Source: Candidatus Paraburkholderia schumanniana
GTDB taxonomy: Bacteria; Pseudomonadota; Gammaproteobacteria; Burkholderiales; Burkholderiaceae
NCBI GenBank assembly: GCA_001189335.2
Contig: LFJH01000007.1
Coordinates: 1-35,360 of the forward strand
Direction of reading: 5' to 3'
Length of the DNA stretch: 35,360 bases
The notes beneath the pieces are model-generated. The model did no database searches. It saw only the letters and a program-made list of their open reading frames with translations, and had not been told where the DNA came from. Below, piece by piece: positions 27,116-35,360 of this stretch (positions are counted from its first letter, which is position 1; every line of letters starts with the position of its first letter). The position numbers and the translations under genes were made by a program.

Positions 27116-27883
27116 TTATTGCCTGGAGAAGCGGATCACGGCGGTATCGACGCCCGCATCGGACAGGCGCTGACGCGCGGTGTTCATGTCCTCGAACTTC
27201 GCGAACGGACCGATGCGCACGCGATAGTACGTCACACCGCCCGCATCGCGCTGCGTGACCTTCGATTCGAAGCCCTGGAAGCCCAGGTGCGCGCGCTGCT
27301 GCTCGGCGTCGGCCTGCGTCTTGTACGCGCCCACTTGCAGGAAGTAGCCGGTGTTCACGTCACCCGGCGCGGGCGGCGTGGTCTTCGCCGTAGCGGGCGC
27401 GGAGCCGCCCTTCGGCGGCGCGGCGTTGGCGTTGCTGGTCGCATTCGGTGCGTTGGGCGTGTTCTCCGGCTTCTTCGCGGGCGTCGTGCTGGCGGTCTTC
27501 GGCGCGGACGCGGTCGCGCCCGAAGGCGGCACCTCGACGATCTGCGGCTCGTCGAGCATGCCCGACGACTGCGTTTGATTGTTGGTCTGGCCCGGCGCGG
27601 TGTTCGGCGGCGTGGGCTGCGCGGCTTGCGACAGCGGCTGGCCCGGCGTCTTACCTTGCAGCGGGCGGTTCGGGTCGTAGGGCTGTGCGGCGGCGGGCGC
27701 GGAGTTGGCTTCCAACGGCGGCGCGACCTTCGCCACGAACGGCGTGGGCGCGCGCGTGATGTACAGCGCGACGATCACGGCGATTGCGAGGCCGACGATC
27801 AGCCCCAGTACGATGCCGAGAAAGGTTCCCCCGGTTTGCTTCGACTGCTTGTTTTGCCTGGGCGTGCGACGAGGTTTTGCCAT
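27116..27883 (-). CDS. FtsN-like SPOR-domain protein
   Basis: Intact, about 255 residues. A short basic cytoplasmic start (MAKPRRTPRQNKQSKQTGG) is followed by one membrane helix (FLGIVLGLIVGLAIAVIVAL), a long Pro/Ala/Thr-rich periplasmic linker (about residues 50-175), and a C-terminal SPOR domain (GYFLQVGAYKTQADAEQQRA to AVIRFSRQ), which binds denuded septal peptidoglycan. This is the architecture of FtsN, a late activator of septal wall synthesis. An AGGTGA site places the start at 27883. It lies 129 bases after argS. Confidence 0.9.
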   Translation of the reverse strand: MAKPRRTPRQNKQSKQTGGTFLGIVLGLIVGLAIAVIVALYITRAPTPFVAKVAPPLEANSAPAAAQPYDPNRPLQGKTPGQPLSQAAQPTPPNTAPGQTNNQTQSSGMLDEPQIVEVPPSGATASAPKTASTTPAKKPENTPNAPNATSNANAAPPKGGSAPATAKTTPPAPGDVNTGYFLQVGAYKTQADAEQQRAHLGFQGFESKVTQRDAGGVTYYRVRIGPFAKFEDMNTARQRLSDAGVDTAVIRFSRQ

Positions 27884-28012
27884 CGTATGAATCACCTGCG
27901 AGAAAGTCTTCTGGTTGGCCGACGATTATAGCGGTGGCTCAAGGCAAGCCCGCGCCAGGCATCCGTCCGCGCACGCCGAAAGTTCCTAATTCGGCGTGGG
28001 CGCGGCGGGTGG

Positions 28013-29797
28013 TCACATCTTTTGAGGAGCCGATACGCCGATCGTCGCGAAACCGTTCTCGAGGACCTGACGCGTCGCCGCGAGCAGCGCGATGCGCGCG
28101 GTGCGTTCCTTCTCGTCGTCCACGAGCACGCGCTCCGCATTGTAGAACGAGTGAAATTCGCCAGCGAGGTCGCGCAGATAGAAAGCGACCGCGTGCGGCG
28201 CGAGTTCGTCGGCGGCGTGCGCGAGCATCTCGGGGAATTCGGCAAGCTTGTTGAGCAGCGCCATCGCACGGTCGCTAGACAAGGGCGAGAGATCGGCCTT
28301 CGCCGCCTGCGTCACGTCGCCGCCGTAGCGCGCCTTCCAGTCGGTGAGGATCGTGCAGATGCGCGCATGCGCGTATTGCACGTAGTAGACCGGGTTCTCG
28401 TCGTTCTGCTTGAGCGCGAGATCGATGTCGAACACGAACTCGGTATCCGCCTTGCGTGAGATGAGGAAGAAGCGCACGGCGTCGCGCCCGCGGCGGATGG
28501 TGTCCGGGTCGATCTGGTCCGGCGCCGTCTCGTGGCCGGGAGCCAGGCCGCCCGACCATTCGATCAGATCGCGCACGGTCACGTAGCTACCCGCGCGCTT
28601 GGAGATCTTCACTTCCTGTCCGTCGCGCATGACGGTCACCATCTTGTGCAGCACGTAATCCGGATAGCCCTTCGGAATGCCAATGCCCAGTCCCTGTAGA
28701 CCGGCGCGCACGCGCGCGATCGTGCCGTGATGGTCGGAGCCCTGGATGTTGATGACCTTCGTGTAGCCGCGCTGCCACTTGGTCACGTGATACGCGACGT
28801 CCGGCACGAAGTACGTGTACGTGCCGTCGGACTTCTTCATGACGCGGTCCTTGTCGTCGCCGTCGTCGGTCGTGCGCAGCCACAGCGCGCCGTCCTGCTC
28901 GTAGGTCTTGCCGGCATCGACGAGTTCCACGACCGTCTGCTCGACGCGCCCTTCCTTGTACAGCGACGACTCCAGATAGAACTGGTCGAATTTCACGCCG
29001 AACGCGGTGAGGTCCATGTCCTGTTCGTGACGCAGATACGCGACGACGAAATGACGTATCGCTTCGAGATCGTCGACGTCGCCCGTGCCCTTCACCGGCT
29101 CGCCGTCCTTCGCCGCGACGGTCTCGCCCGCCATGTAGTCGTGCGCGATGTCGGCGATGTACTCGCCGTTGTATGCGGCTTCCGGCCACTCCGCGTCACC
29201 CGGCTTGAAGCCGCGCGCACGCGCTTGCGTGGAGATGGCGAGGTTGTTGATCTGCACGCCCGCGTCGTTGTAGTAGAACTCGCGGTGCACGTCGTAGCCC
29301 TGCGTTTCGAGCAGGTTCGAGAGCGCGTCGCCGAGCGCGGCCTGGCGGCCGTGCCCGACGTGCAGCGGGCCGGTCGGATTGGCCGATACGAACTCGACCA
29401 GCACGTGCTTGCCGGCCTCGCGCGCCGAGCGGCCGTAGGCGGCGCCTTCGCCCAGCACGGCCGGGATCACGCCTTGCTTTGCCGTTGCCGTCAGACGCAG
29501 ATTGATGAAGCCGGGACCTGCCACTTCCGCGCTCTCGACAAGGCCTTCGGCCGCGGGATTGCCGAGCACCGCATCGACGATCTGCTGCGCGAGCTGGTGC
29601 GGGTTGGCGCGCAGCGGCTTGGCGAGCTGCATCGCGACATTCGATGCCACGTCGCCGTGCGCCGCGACCTTCGGTCGTTCGAGGACGATGGCGGGCGCGA
29701 CGAACGCCGCTTCGCTGGCGCCCTGAGTGGCTTGCGCGACCTGCTTGACCGCGTCGGTGATAAGCGTTTCGAGAGTTTGTTTATGTGCGGGCAGCAT
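28013..29797 (-). CDS. argS: Arginyl-tRNA synthetase
   Basis: Intact, 594 residues, a normal length for class I ArgRS. It charges tRNA-Arg with arginine. The HIGH-type signature is HVGHG in [19 protein letters not shown], and the KMSKS-type loop is represented by VKISKRAGS. The N-terminal additional domain (about residues 1-110), the catalytic Rossmann domain and the C-terminal anticodon-binding domain (from about 460, with [14 protein letters not shown]) follow in order. No lesion, which contrasts with the motility genes. Likely promoter at 29938-29967. Confidence 0.97.
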   Translation of the reverse strand: MLPAHKQTLETLITDAVKQVAQATQGASEAAFVAPAIVLERPKVAAHGDVASNVAMQLAKPLRANPHQLAQQIVDAVLGNPAAEGLVESAEVAGPGFINLRLTATAKQGVIPAVLGEGAAYGRSAREAGKHVLVEFVSANPTGPLHVGHGRQAALGDALSNLLETQGYDVHREFYYNDAGVQINNLAISTQARARGFKPGDAEWPEAAYNGEYIADIAHDYMAGETVAAKDGEPVKGTGDVDDLEAIRHFVVAYLRHEQDMDLTAFGVKFDQFYLESSLYKEGRVEQTVVELVDAGKTYEQDGALWLRTTDDGDDKDRVMKKSDGTYTYFVPDVAYHVTKWQRGYTKVINIQGSDHHGTIARVRAGLQGLGIGIPKGYPDYVLHKMVTVMRDGQEVKISKRAGSYVTVRDLIEWSGGLAPGHETAPDQIDPDTIRRGRDAVRFFLISRKADTEFVFDIDLALKQNDENPVYYVQYAHARICTILTDWKARYGGDVTQAAKADLSPLSSDRAMALLNKLAEFPEMLAHAADELAPHAVAFYLRDLAGEFHSFYNAERVLVDDEKERTARIALLAATRQVLENGFATIGVSAPQKM

Positions 29798-29937
29798 GCT
29801 GAATGTGATCCAGTGGAGCGAGTCCGGAGGGTATGGCGACTCGAGCGTGCGCCCGGAACCCGGTATGCGCGGCGCGAAGGGGCGCTGCTCGCCATTGTCC
29901 GCGAGGCATCGCGGACATATAACAGACTGAGCCCGGT

Positions 29938-29967
29938 TATATACCTACAAAGTGTGGATTTTAGCAA
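29938..29967 (-). promoter_or_regulatory. Likely sigma-70 promoter of argS
   Basis: On the minus strand, TTGCTA (29962-29967) is followed by an 18-base spacer and TATATA (29938-29943), about 140 bases before argS. A palindrome overlaps the -35 box. Confidence 0.45.
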
Positions 29968-29974
29968 GTGCTAA
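29961..29974. promoter_or_regulatory. Palindrome in the argS / DUF1840 divergent region
   Basis: TTAGCA-AG-TGCTAA is a perfect 6-bp inverted repeat with a two-base spacer. It overlaps the -35 box of the leftward promoter and lies upstream of DUF1840, the position expected for an operator. A further 10-bp palindrome (gtttgcaaac) lies at 30031-30040. Confidence 0.4.
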
Positions 29975-30075
29975 TATGTCGAATCAGGGTGTCGTCATGT
30001 TGTCAGGGAGACTGGCGCTTTGCATGTTTCGTTTGCAAACCGCCTATGACCCAACATAAACAAAAGGACCATGCC

Positions 30076-30402
30076 ATGCTGATCACATTCAAAACCCCCG
30101 CCGCGCCGGACGTCATGATGCTCGAGAACCTTGCGGAATATCTGCTCGGCATCATCGGCAAGCAGCTTACCGAGCGGGGCGTCATCACCCACGACGAATT
30201 GCCCACGGCAATCGAAAAGCTCGAGGCCGCAGTCGTCGTCGACAAGAAAGAGCGCGCCGAGCACGACGGTCACTTCCATGAGGGCGAGCAAGGACACGAG
30301 CCGCACGAGATTCCCATCGGGCTGGCGCAGCGCGCCTATCCGTTTCTCGACATGCTGCGCCTCGCGCGCAAGGAAAACACGGACATTCTCTGGGGCGTGT
30401 GA
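30076..30402 (+). CDS. DUF1840 family protein
   Basis: Intact, 108 residues. It starts MLITFKTPAAPDVMMLENLA, has a charged His/Glu-rich middle (HDGHFHEGEQGHEPHE) and ends LDMLRLARKENTDILWGV. This matches the small uncharacterised DUF1840 family common in Betaproteobacteria. There is no signal peptide or membrane segment. The second of two nearby ATGs is chosen because AAAAGGA is correctly spaced for it. Function is unknown. The His/Glu cluster could bind metal, but that is only suggestive. Confidence 0.85.
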   Translation: MLITFKTPAAPDVMMLENLAEYLLGIIGKQLTERGVITHDELPTAIEKLEAAVVVDKKERAEHDGHFHEGEQGHEPHEIPIGLAQRAYPFLDMLRLARKENTDILWGV

Positions 30403-30433
30403 GCTTTACCGCGCTGCGTTCGCGGCCACGAAT

Positions 30434-30468
30434 GAAAAAACCCGCATCGTCGCCGATGCGGGTTTTTC
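30434..30468. terminator. Bidirectional terminator after DUF1840
   Basis: A 9-bp stem (30441-30449 with 30454-30462) with a 4-base loop, A-run before and T-run after it. It serves DUF1840 on the plus strand and the small secreted gene on the minus strand. Confidence 0.88.
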
Positions 30469-30521
30469 TCTTCCTACCAATATTCGTGATACGTCGAGCG
30501 GTGTCGTCGCGACAAGACGGG

Positions 30522-30701
30522 TTACTGCGACTGGCCGTTGGTTTCCGACTTCGGCTTCTTTGCCTTCTTTTTGTGCTCGGACTGCGGCGGCGAGTACGAC
30601 GACGCGGTCGTGCTGCTGGCTGGCTGCGCGAAGGCGGCCGAACCCGACGCGAGAACGGCGGCTGCGATCGCGACGGTTGCGGCGGACGTCAGCTTCTTCA
30701 T
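30522..30701 (-). CDS. Small secreted protein of 59 residues
   Basis: A short frame with a textbook signal peptide (MKKLTSAATVAIAAAAVL-like, cleavage after AFA near residue 26) and a mature part of about 33 residues ending in a Lys-rich, hydrophilic tail (SEHKKKAKKPKSE). A GGAGAAAG ribosome site lies at the right distance before the ATG at 30699-30701, and a terminator follows. I do not recognise the family. Short secreted proteins of this shape are common in Burkholderia-group genomes. An 18-bp tandem duplication lies in its upstream region. Confidence 0.78.
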   Translation of the reverse strand: MKKLTSAATVAIAAAVLASGSAAFAQPASSTTASSYSPPQSEHKKKAKKPKSETNGQSQ

Positions 30702-30743
30702 GCGACTTTCTCCGTGACGAAATATGCGTGTCCGTCGTCACGA

Positions 30744-30779
30744 CGGCGTATCGCAGCGACACGGCGTATCGCAGCGACA
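30744..30779. repeat. Perfect 18-bp tandem duplication
   Basis: The unit acggcgtatcgcagcgac occurs twice head to tail (30744-30761, 30762-30779), 43 bases upstream of the small secreted gene, in its probable promoter region. The rest of 30702-30892 holds no gene. Confidence 0.92.
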
Positions 30780-30892
30780 GTTTACGGAAAGAAAAAATCG
30801 CCGCCGATGATGTAGCGCTTTTATTCGGCATCACAGCACGCGTATGTTTTTTCCCAACAACGCTAGCGAAAATCCCACTACCGCGAATTGTT

Positions 30893-33610
30893 TTAGCGTA
30901 GCGGGGCGAGCGCGCGCTCCGCGTCGGACTGCGAAATCGCCATGCGCTGCGCGAAGCTCGCCACCTGATCGTCGCCGATCTTGCCCACCGAGAAGTACGT
31001 GCTCGCGGGATGCGCGAGATAGAAACCCGAGACGCTTGCCGCAGGCAGCATCGCGAGCGATTCCGTCACGCTCATGCCGATCTCTTCCGCCTGAAGCACT
31101 TCGAACATATCGCGCTTCACGAGGTGATCCGGGCATGCCGGATAGCCTGGCGCCGGACGAATGCCGCTGTACTTCTCGGCGATGAGCGCGTCGTTGTCGA
31201 GCACTTCGTCCGGCGCGTAGCCCCACAGCTCGCGGCGAACGCGCGCATGCAGCGCTTCGACGAAGGCTTCGGCGAAACGATCGGCGAGGGCCTTCAGCAT
31301 GATCGCGCTGTAGTCGTCGTTGTCGGCTTGGAACTGCCGTTCCTTTTTGTCGACGCCCAGGCCCGCCGTCACCGCGAACAGGCCGATGTAATCCTTCACG
31401 CCCGAGTCCTTCGGCGCGATGAAATCGGCCAGCGACCGATTCGGGCGCATGACGCCGTCGACGACCGGACGCACGCTCTGCTGACGCAGGTTACGCCATG
31501 TCATCGCAACCCGTGAGCGTGATTCATCCGTGTAGATCTCGATGTCGTCGTCGTTCACGGTGTTCGCCGGCATCAGCATGATGACGCCGTTCGCCGTGAG
31601 CCAGCGGCCCTGGATGATGCGCGAGAGCATCGACTTAGCGTCCGAGAACACGCGCCGCGCCGATTCGCCGACGATTTCGTCGTTGAGAATCGCGGGATAG
31701 GGGCCGGCCAGATCCCAGGTCTGGAAGAACGGGCCCCAGTCGATGTAGTTCGCCAGCTCCGCGAGATCGTAGTTCTTGAAGACGCGACGCCCGATGAAGC
31801 TCGGCTTCTTCGGCGTGTACGCGCTCCAGTCGATCTTCGTCTTGTTGGCACGCGCCTCGTCATAGGTGACCATCGGCTGTGCCTTCTTGTTGGCGTGCTG
31901 CGTACGGATACGGTCGTAGTTGCTCCTGATTTCGTCGAGATACTTCGCCGCGCCTTCGTCCGACAAGAGGCTCGACGCCACCGATACCGAGCGCGACGCA
32001 TCCGGCACGTACACGACCGGACCTTCGTAGTTCGGCGCGATCTTGACGGCCGTATGCACGCGCGAAGTCGTCGCGCCGCCGATCAGCAGCGGCGTCTGCT
32101 TGCCGCGGAAGTAGTCGTCGCGCTGCATTTCGGCGGCGACGTAAGCCATCTCCTCGAGACTCGGCGTGATGAGTCCCGACAGCCCGATGATGTCCGCGCC
32201 TTCGTCCTTCGCTTTCTGAAGGATGGTCGCGCAGGGCACCATCACGCCCATGTTGACCACTTCGAAGTTGTTGCACTGGAGCACGACCGACACGATGTTC
32301 TTGCCGATGTCGTGCACATCGCCCTTGACGGTGGCGATGACAATCTTGCCCTTCGGACGCACGTCCGCGCCCGCATCGGCGAGACGCTTTTTTTCTTCCT
32401 CGATGAACGGAATCAGGTGTGCGACGGCCTGCTTCATCACGCGCGCCGACTTCACGACTTGAGGCAGGAACATCTTGCCCGCGCCGAACAGGTCGCCGAC
32501 GACGTTCATGCCGTCCATCAGCGGACCTTCGATCACGTTGATGGGACGCCCGCCTGCCTTCTCGATCTTCTGCCGGACCTCTTCCGTATCCTCGACGATG
32601 AAGTTCGTGATGCCATGCACGAGCGCATGCGACAGACGCGCTTCGACCGGCTGATTGCGCCATTCGAGGTTCTCTTCCTTCTTCGTGGCGCCGGTCTTGA
32701 ATTTATCGGCGCTTTCGAGCAGACGATCGGTGGAGTCCTCCCGGCGGTTGAGCACGACGTCTTCGACCATGTCGCGCAGTTCGGGGTCGAGATCGGCGTA
32801 GACGCCGAGTTGACCCGCGTTGACGATGCCCATGTCCATGCCGGCCTGAATCGCGTGATACAGGAACACGGTATGAATGGCTTCGCGTACCGGGTCGTTG
32901 CCGCGGAACGAGAACGACACGTTCGACACCCCGCCGCTCACCTTCGCGTGCGGCAGGTTCTGCTTGATCCAGCGCGTCGCGTTGATGAAGTCGACCGCGT
33001 AATTGTTGTGCTCCTCGATGCCCGTCGCGATCGCGAAGATATTCGGATCGAAGATGATGTCCTCGGGATCGAAACCCACTTCGTTCACGAGGATGTCATA
33101 GGAGCGCTTGCAGATCTGGGTCTTGCGCTCGAAGGTGTCGGCCTGGCCCTGCTCGTCGAACGCCATCACGACCGATGCCGCGCCGTATCGGCGGATCAGC
33201 TTCGCGTGATGTCTGAATGCGTCCTCGCCTTCCTTGAGCGAGATGGAATTGACGATCGCCTTGCCCTGCACGCACTTCAGGCCCGCCTCGATCACTTCCC
33301 ACTTCGACGAGTCGATCATGACCGGCACGCGCGCGATGTCCGGCTCCGACGCGATCAGATTCAGAAAGCGCACCATCGCGGCTTTCGAGTCGAGCATGGC
33401 TTCGTCCATGTTGACGTCGATGACCTGTGCGCCGTTCTCCACCTGCTGCCGCGCAACCGCGAGCGCCTCGTCGAACTGGCCGTTCAGGATCATGCGCGCG
33501 AACGCCTTCGAGCCGGTCACGTTGGTGCGCTCGCCGACGTTGATGAAGAGCGAACCCTCGGTGACGTTGAACGGCTCGAGGCCGGAGAGACGCATCGTGT
33601 GATCGGTCAT
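30893..33610 (-). CDS. metH: Cobalamin-dependent methionine synthase, folate/B12/SAM-activation part
   Basis: Intact, 905 residues. Order of domains: methyltetrahydrofolate-binding pterin domain ([20 protein letters not shown] at the start), the helical cap, the B12-binding domain with the DVHDIG motif that supplies the cobalt-ligating His, and the C-terminal reactivation domain with [12 protein letters not shown], which binds S-adenosylmethionine. The homocysteine-binding part is encoded by the separate gene 24 bases upstream, so the two products act together to make methionine from homocysteine and methyl-THF. This split is usual in the Burkholderia group, not a lesion. Confidence 0.96.
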   Translation of the reverse strand: MTDHTMRLSGLEPFNVTEGSLFINVGERTNVTGSKAFARMILNGQFDEALAVARQQVENGAQVIDVNMDEAMLDSKAAMVRFLNLIASEPDIARVPVMIDSSKWEVIEAGLKCVQGKAIVNSISLKEGEDAFRHHAKLIRRYGAASVVMAFDEQGQADTFERKTQICKRSYDILVNEVGFDPEDIIFDPNIFAIATGIEEHNNYAVDFINATRWIKQNLPHAKVSGGVSNVSFSFRGNDPVREAIHTVFLYHAIQAGMDMGIVNAGQLGVYADLDPELRDMVEDVVLNRREDSTDRLLESADKFKTGATKKEENLEWRNQPVEARLSHALVHGITNFIVEDTEEVRQKIEKAGGRPINVIEGPLMDGMNVVGDLFGAGKMFLPQVVKSARVMKQAVAHLIPFIEEEKKRLADAGADVRPKGKIVIATVKGDVHDIGKNIVSVVLQCNNFEVVNMGVMVPCATILQKAKDEGADIIGLSGLITPSLEEMAYVAAEMQRDDYFRGKQTPLLIGGATTSRVHTAVKIAPNYEGPVVYVPDASRSVSVASSLLSDEGAAKYLDEIRSNYDRIRTQHANKKAQPMVTYDEARANKTKIDWSAYTPKKPSFIGRRVFKNYDLAELANYIDWGPFFQTWDLAGPYPAILNDEIVGESARRVFSDAKSMLSRIIQGRWLTANGVIMLMPANTVNDDDIEIYTDESRSRVAMTWRNLRQQSVRPVVDGVMRPNRSLADFIAPKDSGVKDYIGLFAVTAGLGVDKKERQFQADNDDYSAIMLKALADRFAEAFVEALHARVRRELWGYAPDEVLDNDALIAEKYSGIRPAPGYPACPDHLVKRDMFEVLQAEEIGMSVTESLAMLPAASVSGFYLAHPASTYFSVGKIGDDQVASFAQRMAISQSDAERALAPLR

Positions 33611-33634
33611 GTCTGTAATCTCTTGGATTCGATG

Positions 33635-34693
33635 TCAGGCCGCGTCGCGGTATTGCGAAGGGAAGGTGCGCGGCTTTACTTCGGCGAGCGCCTTCGCGAT
33701 CTCCGCGATATGCTCCGGCGTCGTGCCGCAGCAGCCGCCCGCGATGTTCACGAGGCCCGCCGTCGCGAATTCCTTTAGCAATCCCGAGGTCACGTCCGGC
33801 GTTTCGTCGAAGCCCGTGTCGCTCATCGGGTTTGGCAGGCCCGCGTTCGGATAGCACGAAACGTATGTGTCGCACAGCTTTGCCAGCTCGGCGATGTACG
33901 GCCGCATCAGCGCCGCGCCGAGCGCGCAGTTCAGGCCGAACGTCAGCGGCTTCGCATGACGCAGCGAGTTCCAGAACGCCTCGACCGTTTGCCCGGACAG
34001 AATGCGGCCGGAAGCATCGGTCACCGTGCCGGAGATCATGATCGGCACCAGTTCGCTGGTATCCTCGAACAACTGGTCGAGCGCGAAGAGTGCGGCTTTC
34101 GCGTTGAGCGTGTCGAAGATCGTTTCGACGAGGAACAGATCGCAGCCTGCATCGAGCAGCGCTTTTGCCTGCTCGTAGTACGCGTCGTGCAGTTCGTCGA
34201 AGGTCACGTTGCGCGCGCCCGGATCGTTCACGTCCGGCGAGATGCTCGCGGTCTTCGGCGTCGGTCCGATGGCGCCCGCCACGAAACGCGGCTTGTCCGG
34301 CGTCGCGTACTTGTCGCAGGCTTGGCGCGCGAGCTTCGCCGATTCGATGTTCATCTCCGCGGCGAGCTCTTCCATGCCGTAATCGGCCTGAGCCACGCGC
34401 GTCGCGCCGAACGTGTTCGTCTCGATGATGTCCGCGCCTACCGCCAGATACTGCTCGTGGATCTCGCGGATCACCTGCGGCTGCGTGATGGACAGCAGTT
34501 CGTTGTTGCCCTTGATGTCGCGGCCGTAATCCTTGAGCCGCTCGCCACGATAGGCCGCTTCGTCGAGCTTGTAGCGCTGGATCATCGTGCCCATCGCGCC
34601 GTCGAGAATCAGGATGCGTTTCTGCAGGAGCGCGGGCAGCGCGGCGCCGCGCGTGTAGGCACGTACTGGAGTTGGAATGGCGTTCTGGGTCAT
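33635..34693 (-). CDS. Homocysteine S-methyltransferase subunit of split methionine synthase
   Basis: Intact, 352 residues. It corresponds to the N-terminal domain of Met[21 protein letters not shown] at the start, and zinc-binding cysteines in LNCALGA and in [11 protein letters not shown] near the C-terminus, which activate homocysteine. The ATG at 34693 gives the family N-terminus ([16 protein letters not shown]); longer upstream frames would run into the upstream terminator region. It is the first gene of the metH operon. A TACAAT -10 element lies at 34732-34737 but I see no good -35. No riboswitch-like structure is evident. Confidence 0.94.
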   Translation of the reverse strand: MTQNAIPTPVRAYTRGAALPALLQKRILILDGAMGTMIQRYKLDEAAYRGERLKDYGRDIKGNNELLSITQPQVIREIHEQYLAVGADIIETNTFGATRVAQADYGMEELAAEMNIESAKLARQACDKYATPDKPRFVAGAIGPTPKTASISPDVNDPGARNVTFDELHDAYYEQAKALLDAGCDLFLVETIFDTLNAKAALFALDQLFEDTSELVPIMISGTVTDASGRILSGQTVEAFWNSLRHAKPLTFGLNCALGAALMRPYIAELAKLCDTYVSCYPNAGLPNPMSDTGFDETPDVTSGLLKEFATAGLVNIAGGCCGTTPEHIAEIAKALAEVKPRTFPSQYRDAA

Positions 34694-34805
34694 GACGGAC
34701 GAGGTCTGCACCAAATGTGAGATAGCCTGACATTGTAGCCGCAGCGAAGGGCGCCCGCTCCCGGCGAAGCGGCGCATGGCGGCGCGCGTCGAGGTGATGT
34801 CGGCA

Positions 34806-34840
34806 AAAAAAGAACCCCGCTGGATGCCGGGCGGGGTCTT
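34806..34840 (-). terminator. Terminator of the DUF3567 gene
   Basis: A 7-bp stem (34816-34822 with 34833-34839) is followed by an eight-T run on the minus strand, about 90 bases past the DUF3567 stop, and separates it from the metH operon. Confidence 0.85.
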
Positions 34841-34926
34841 CGGGAGAGGGCGAGTGTCGCCTGAGCCGCATGTCCGTGCGGCGGCGGTCACGGGACGGCC
34901 CGAGGGCGGCCCCCCCGTTCGGTGAA

Positions 34927-35184
34927 TCAGTGAAGTACGACGGGTTGGTTCATCAAGATATCGAACTGGCCGAGGAATTCATCGACATCCTCGAGCGACG
35001 GCTCTTCTTCGATTAACTTCTGCACGTTCTCGCGAAACTTTGCCGCGAGCGCGCCCTCGATGAAGATCTCCCGCTGCGTGTTCTTGTCGACGATCTCGTA
35101 ACCGCCCGCCTTCATGGCGAGATGGTTGTCCTGCGGCGGAAACTCGACGACGCAATAGTTGGGGCTGTTGTAGATCATTTGCAT
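34927..35184 (-). CDS. DUF3567 family protein
   Basis: Intact, 85 residues, matching the small DUF3567 family of Burkholderiales: [20 protein letters not shown] at the start, [20 protein letters not shown] in the middle, and [17 protein letters not shown] and PVVLH at the end. Preceded by a strong AAGGAG site. No signal or membrane segment, so cytoplasmic; function unknown. An IS-like terminal sequence begins 50 bases upstream of the ATG, so its native promoter may have been displaced. Confidence 0.9.
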   Translation of the reverse strand: MQMIYNSPNYCVVEFPPQDNHLAMKAGGYEIVDKNTQREIFIEGALAAKFRENVQKLIEEEPSLEDVDEFLGQFDILMNQPVVLH

Positions 35185-35233
35185 GGCGATACTCCTTATT
35201 CCTTGTTTGCTCCTGGCAATACCTGCAGCTTAG

Positions 35234-35360
35234 GGCAACGCTGAACAAGCCGTTGTATTCATCGATTCGGTCGCAAACAGAGGCGGGGTCATCGTGAGTA
35301 AAGCTTTGCGCCTGCATTTCTTGCCCACCTGGGCGTTGCGCACGGGCCTGCGGCCCGCTT
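35234..35360. mobile_element. Probable end of a second IS5-type element, cut by the window edge
   Basis: After CTTAG (35229-35233) the sequence ggcaacgctgaacaag matches the terminus of the IS remnant at 25111 at 13 of 16 positions. Homology to that element does not continue beyond the terminus, so this would be a different IS5-family element or its other end. No transposase can be identified in the 127 bases visible. Confidence 0.5.

Noticed and set aside
31895-33778. Open frame of 627 codons on the plus strand
   Set aside because: It is antisense to metH, whose domains and motifs are clear; the shadow protein has no recognisable features.
30893-34693. metH as a gene split by mutation
   Set aside because: Both halves have their own start, domain boundary and spacing, and a two-gene methionine synthase is normal in this group.
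34694-34926. Riboswitch before the metH operon
   Set aside because: Only a terminator of the upstream gene and a lone -10-like element are seen; no conserved SAM or B12 aptamer structure is apparent.

Overview
The window looks like a chromosome segment from a Burkholderiaceae bacterium of the Burkholderia / Paraburkholderia / Caballeronia group. The evidence is GC-rich coding DNA, a flhDC-motAB-cheA-cheW-MCP-cheR-cheD-cheB-cheY-cheZ gene order, the metH gene split into two open reading frames, the argS-SPOR-dsbA-SDR block, and the small families DUF1840 and DUF3567. Genus and lifestyle are inferences from gene content and order; no search was run.

Layout. (1) 0-3.9 kb, minus strand: flagellar filament genes fliC (broken), fliD and fliT, with a perfect sigma-28 promoter overlapping the fliT stop codon and pointing off the left edge. 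(2) 4.0-9.8 kb: aldo/keto reductase, rpsU, a pair of paralogous unknown genes (one broken), tag, a badly broken BadF/BadG-type kinase, a Cof-type HAD phosphatase and a small secreted protein. (3) 10.0-12.1 kb, minus: a broken aquaporin and a GT4 glycosyltransferase. (4) 12.1-25.1 kb, plus: the flagellar master regulator and chemotaxis cluster. (5) 25.1-25.4 kb: the left end of an IS5-family element. (6) 25.5-34.7 kb: an intact housekeeping block (SDR, dsbA, a FtsN-like SPOR protein, argS, DUF1840, a small secreted protein, and the two metH genes). (7) 34.9-35.36 kb: DUF3567, then a second IS-like terminal sequence about 50 bp upstream of its start.

The striking feature is the contrast in gene health. 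Nearly every motility and chemotaxis gene carries disabling lesions of several kinds: in-frame nonsense codons (flhD, cheA twice), single-base frameshifts (fliC, flhC, motA, MCP, cheR, cheD, cheB, cheZ), a lost stop codon that fuses MotB to a response regulator whose phosphoacceptor Asp is now Ser, and apparent in-frame loss of the first membrane helix of the chemoreceptor. Dispensable accessory genes (BadF-type kinase, aquaporin) are also broken. No lesion was found in the roughly 9 kb of SDR, dsbA, SPOR, argS, DUF1840 and metH. The simplest reading is an early stage of genome reduction in which motility selection has been lost, as known for host-restricted symbionts of this group such as the leaf-nodule Caballeronia. 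Draft-assembly indel error is the main alternative for the frameshifts, but it does not explain the nonsense codons, the 5-bp duplication or the concentration in motility genes.
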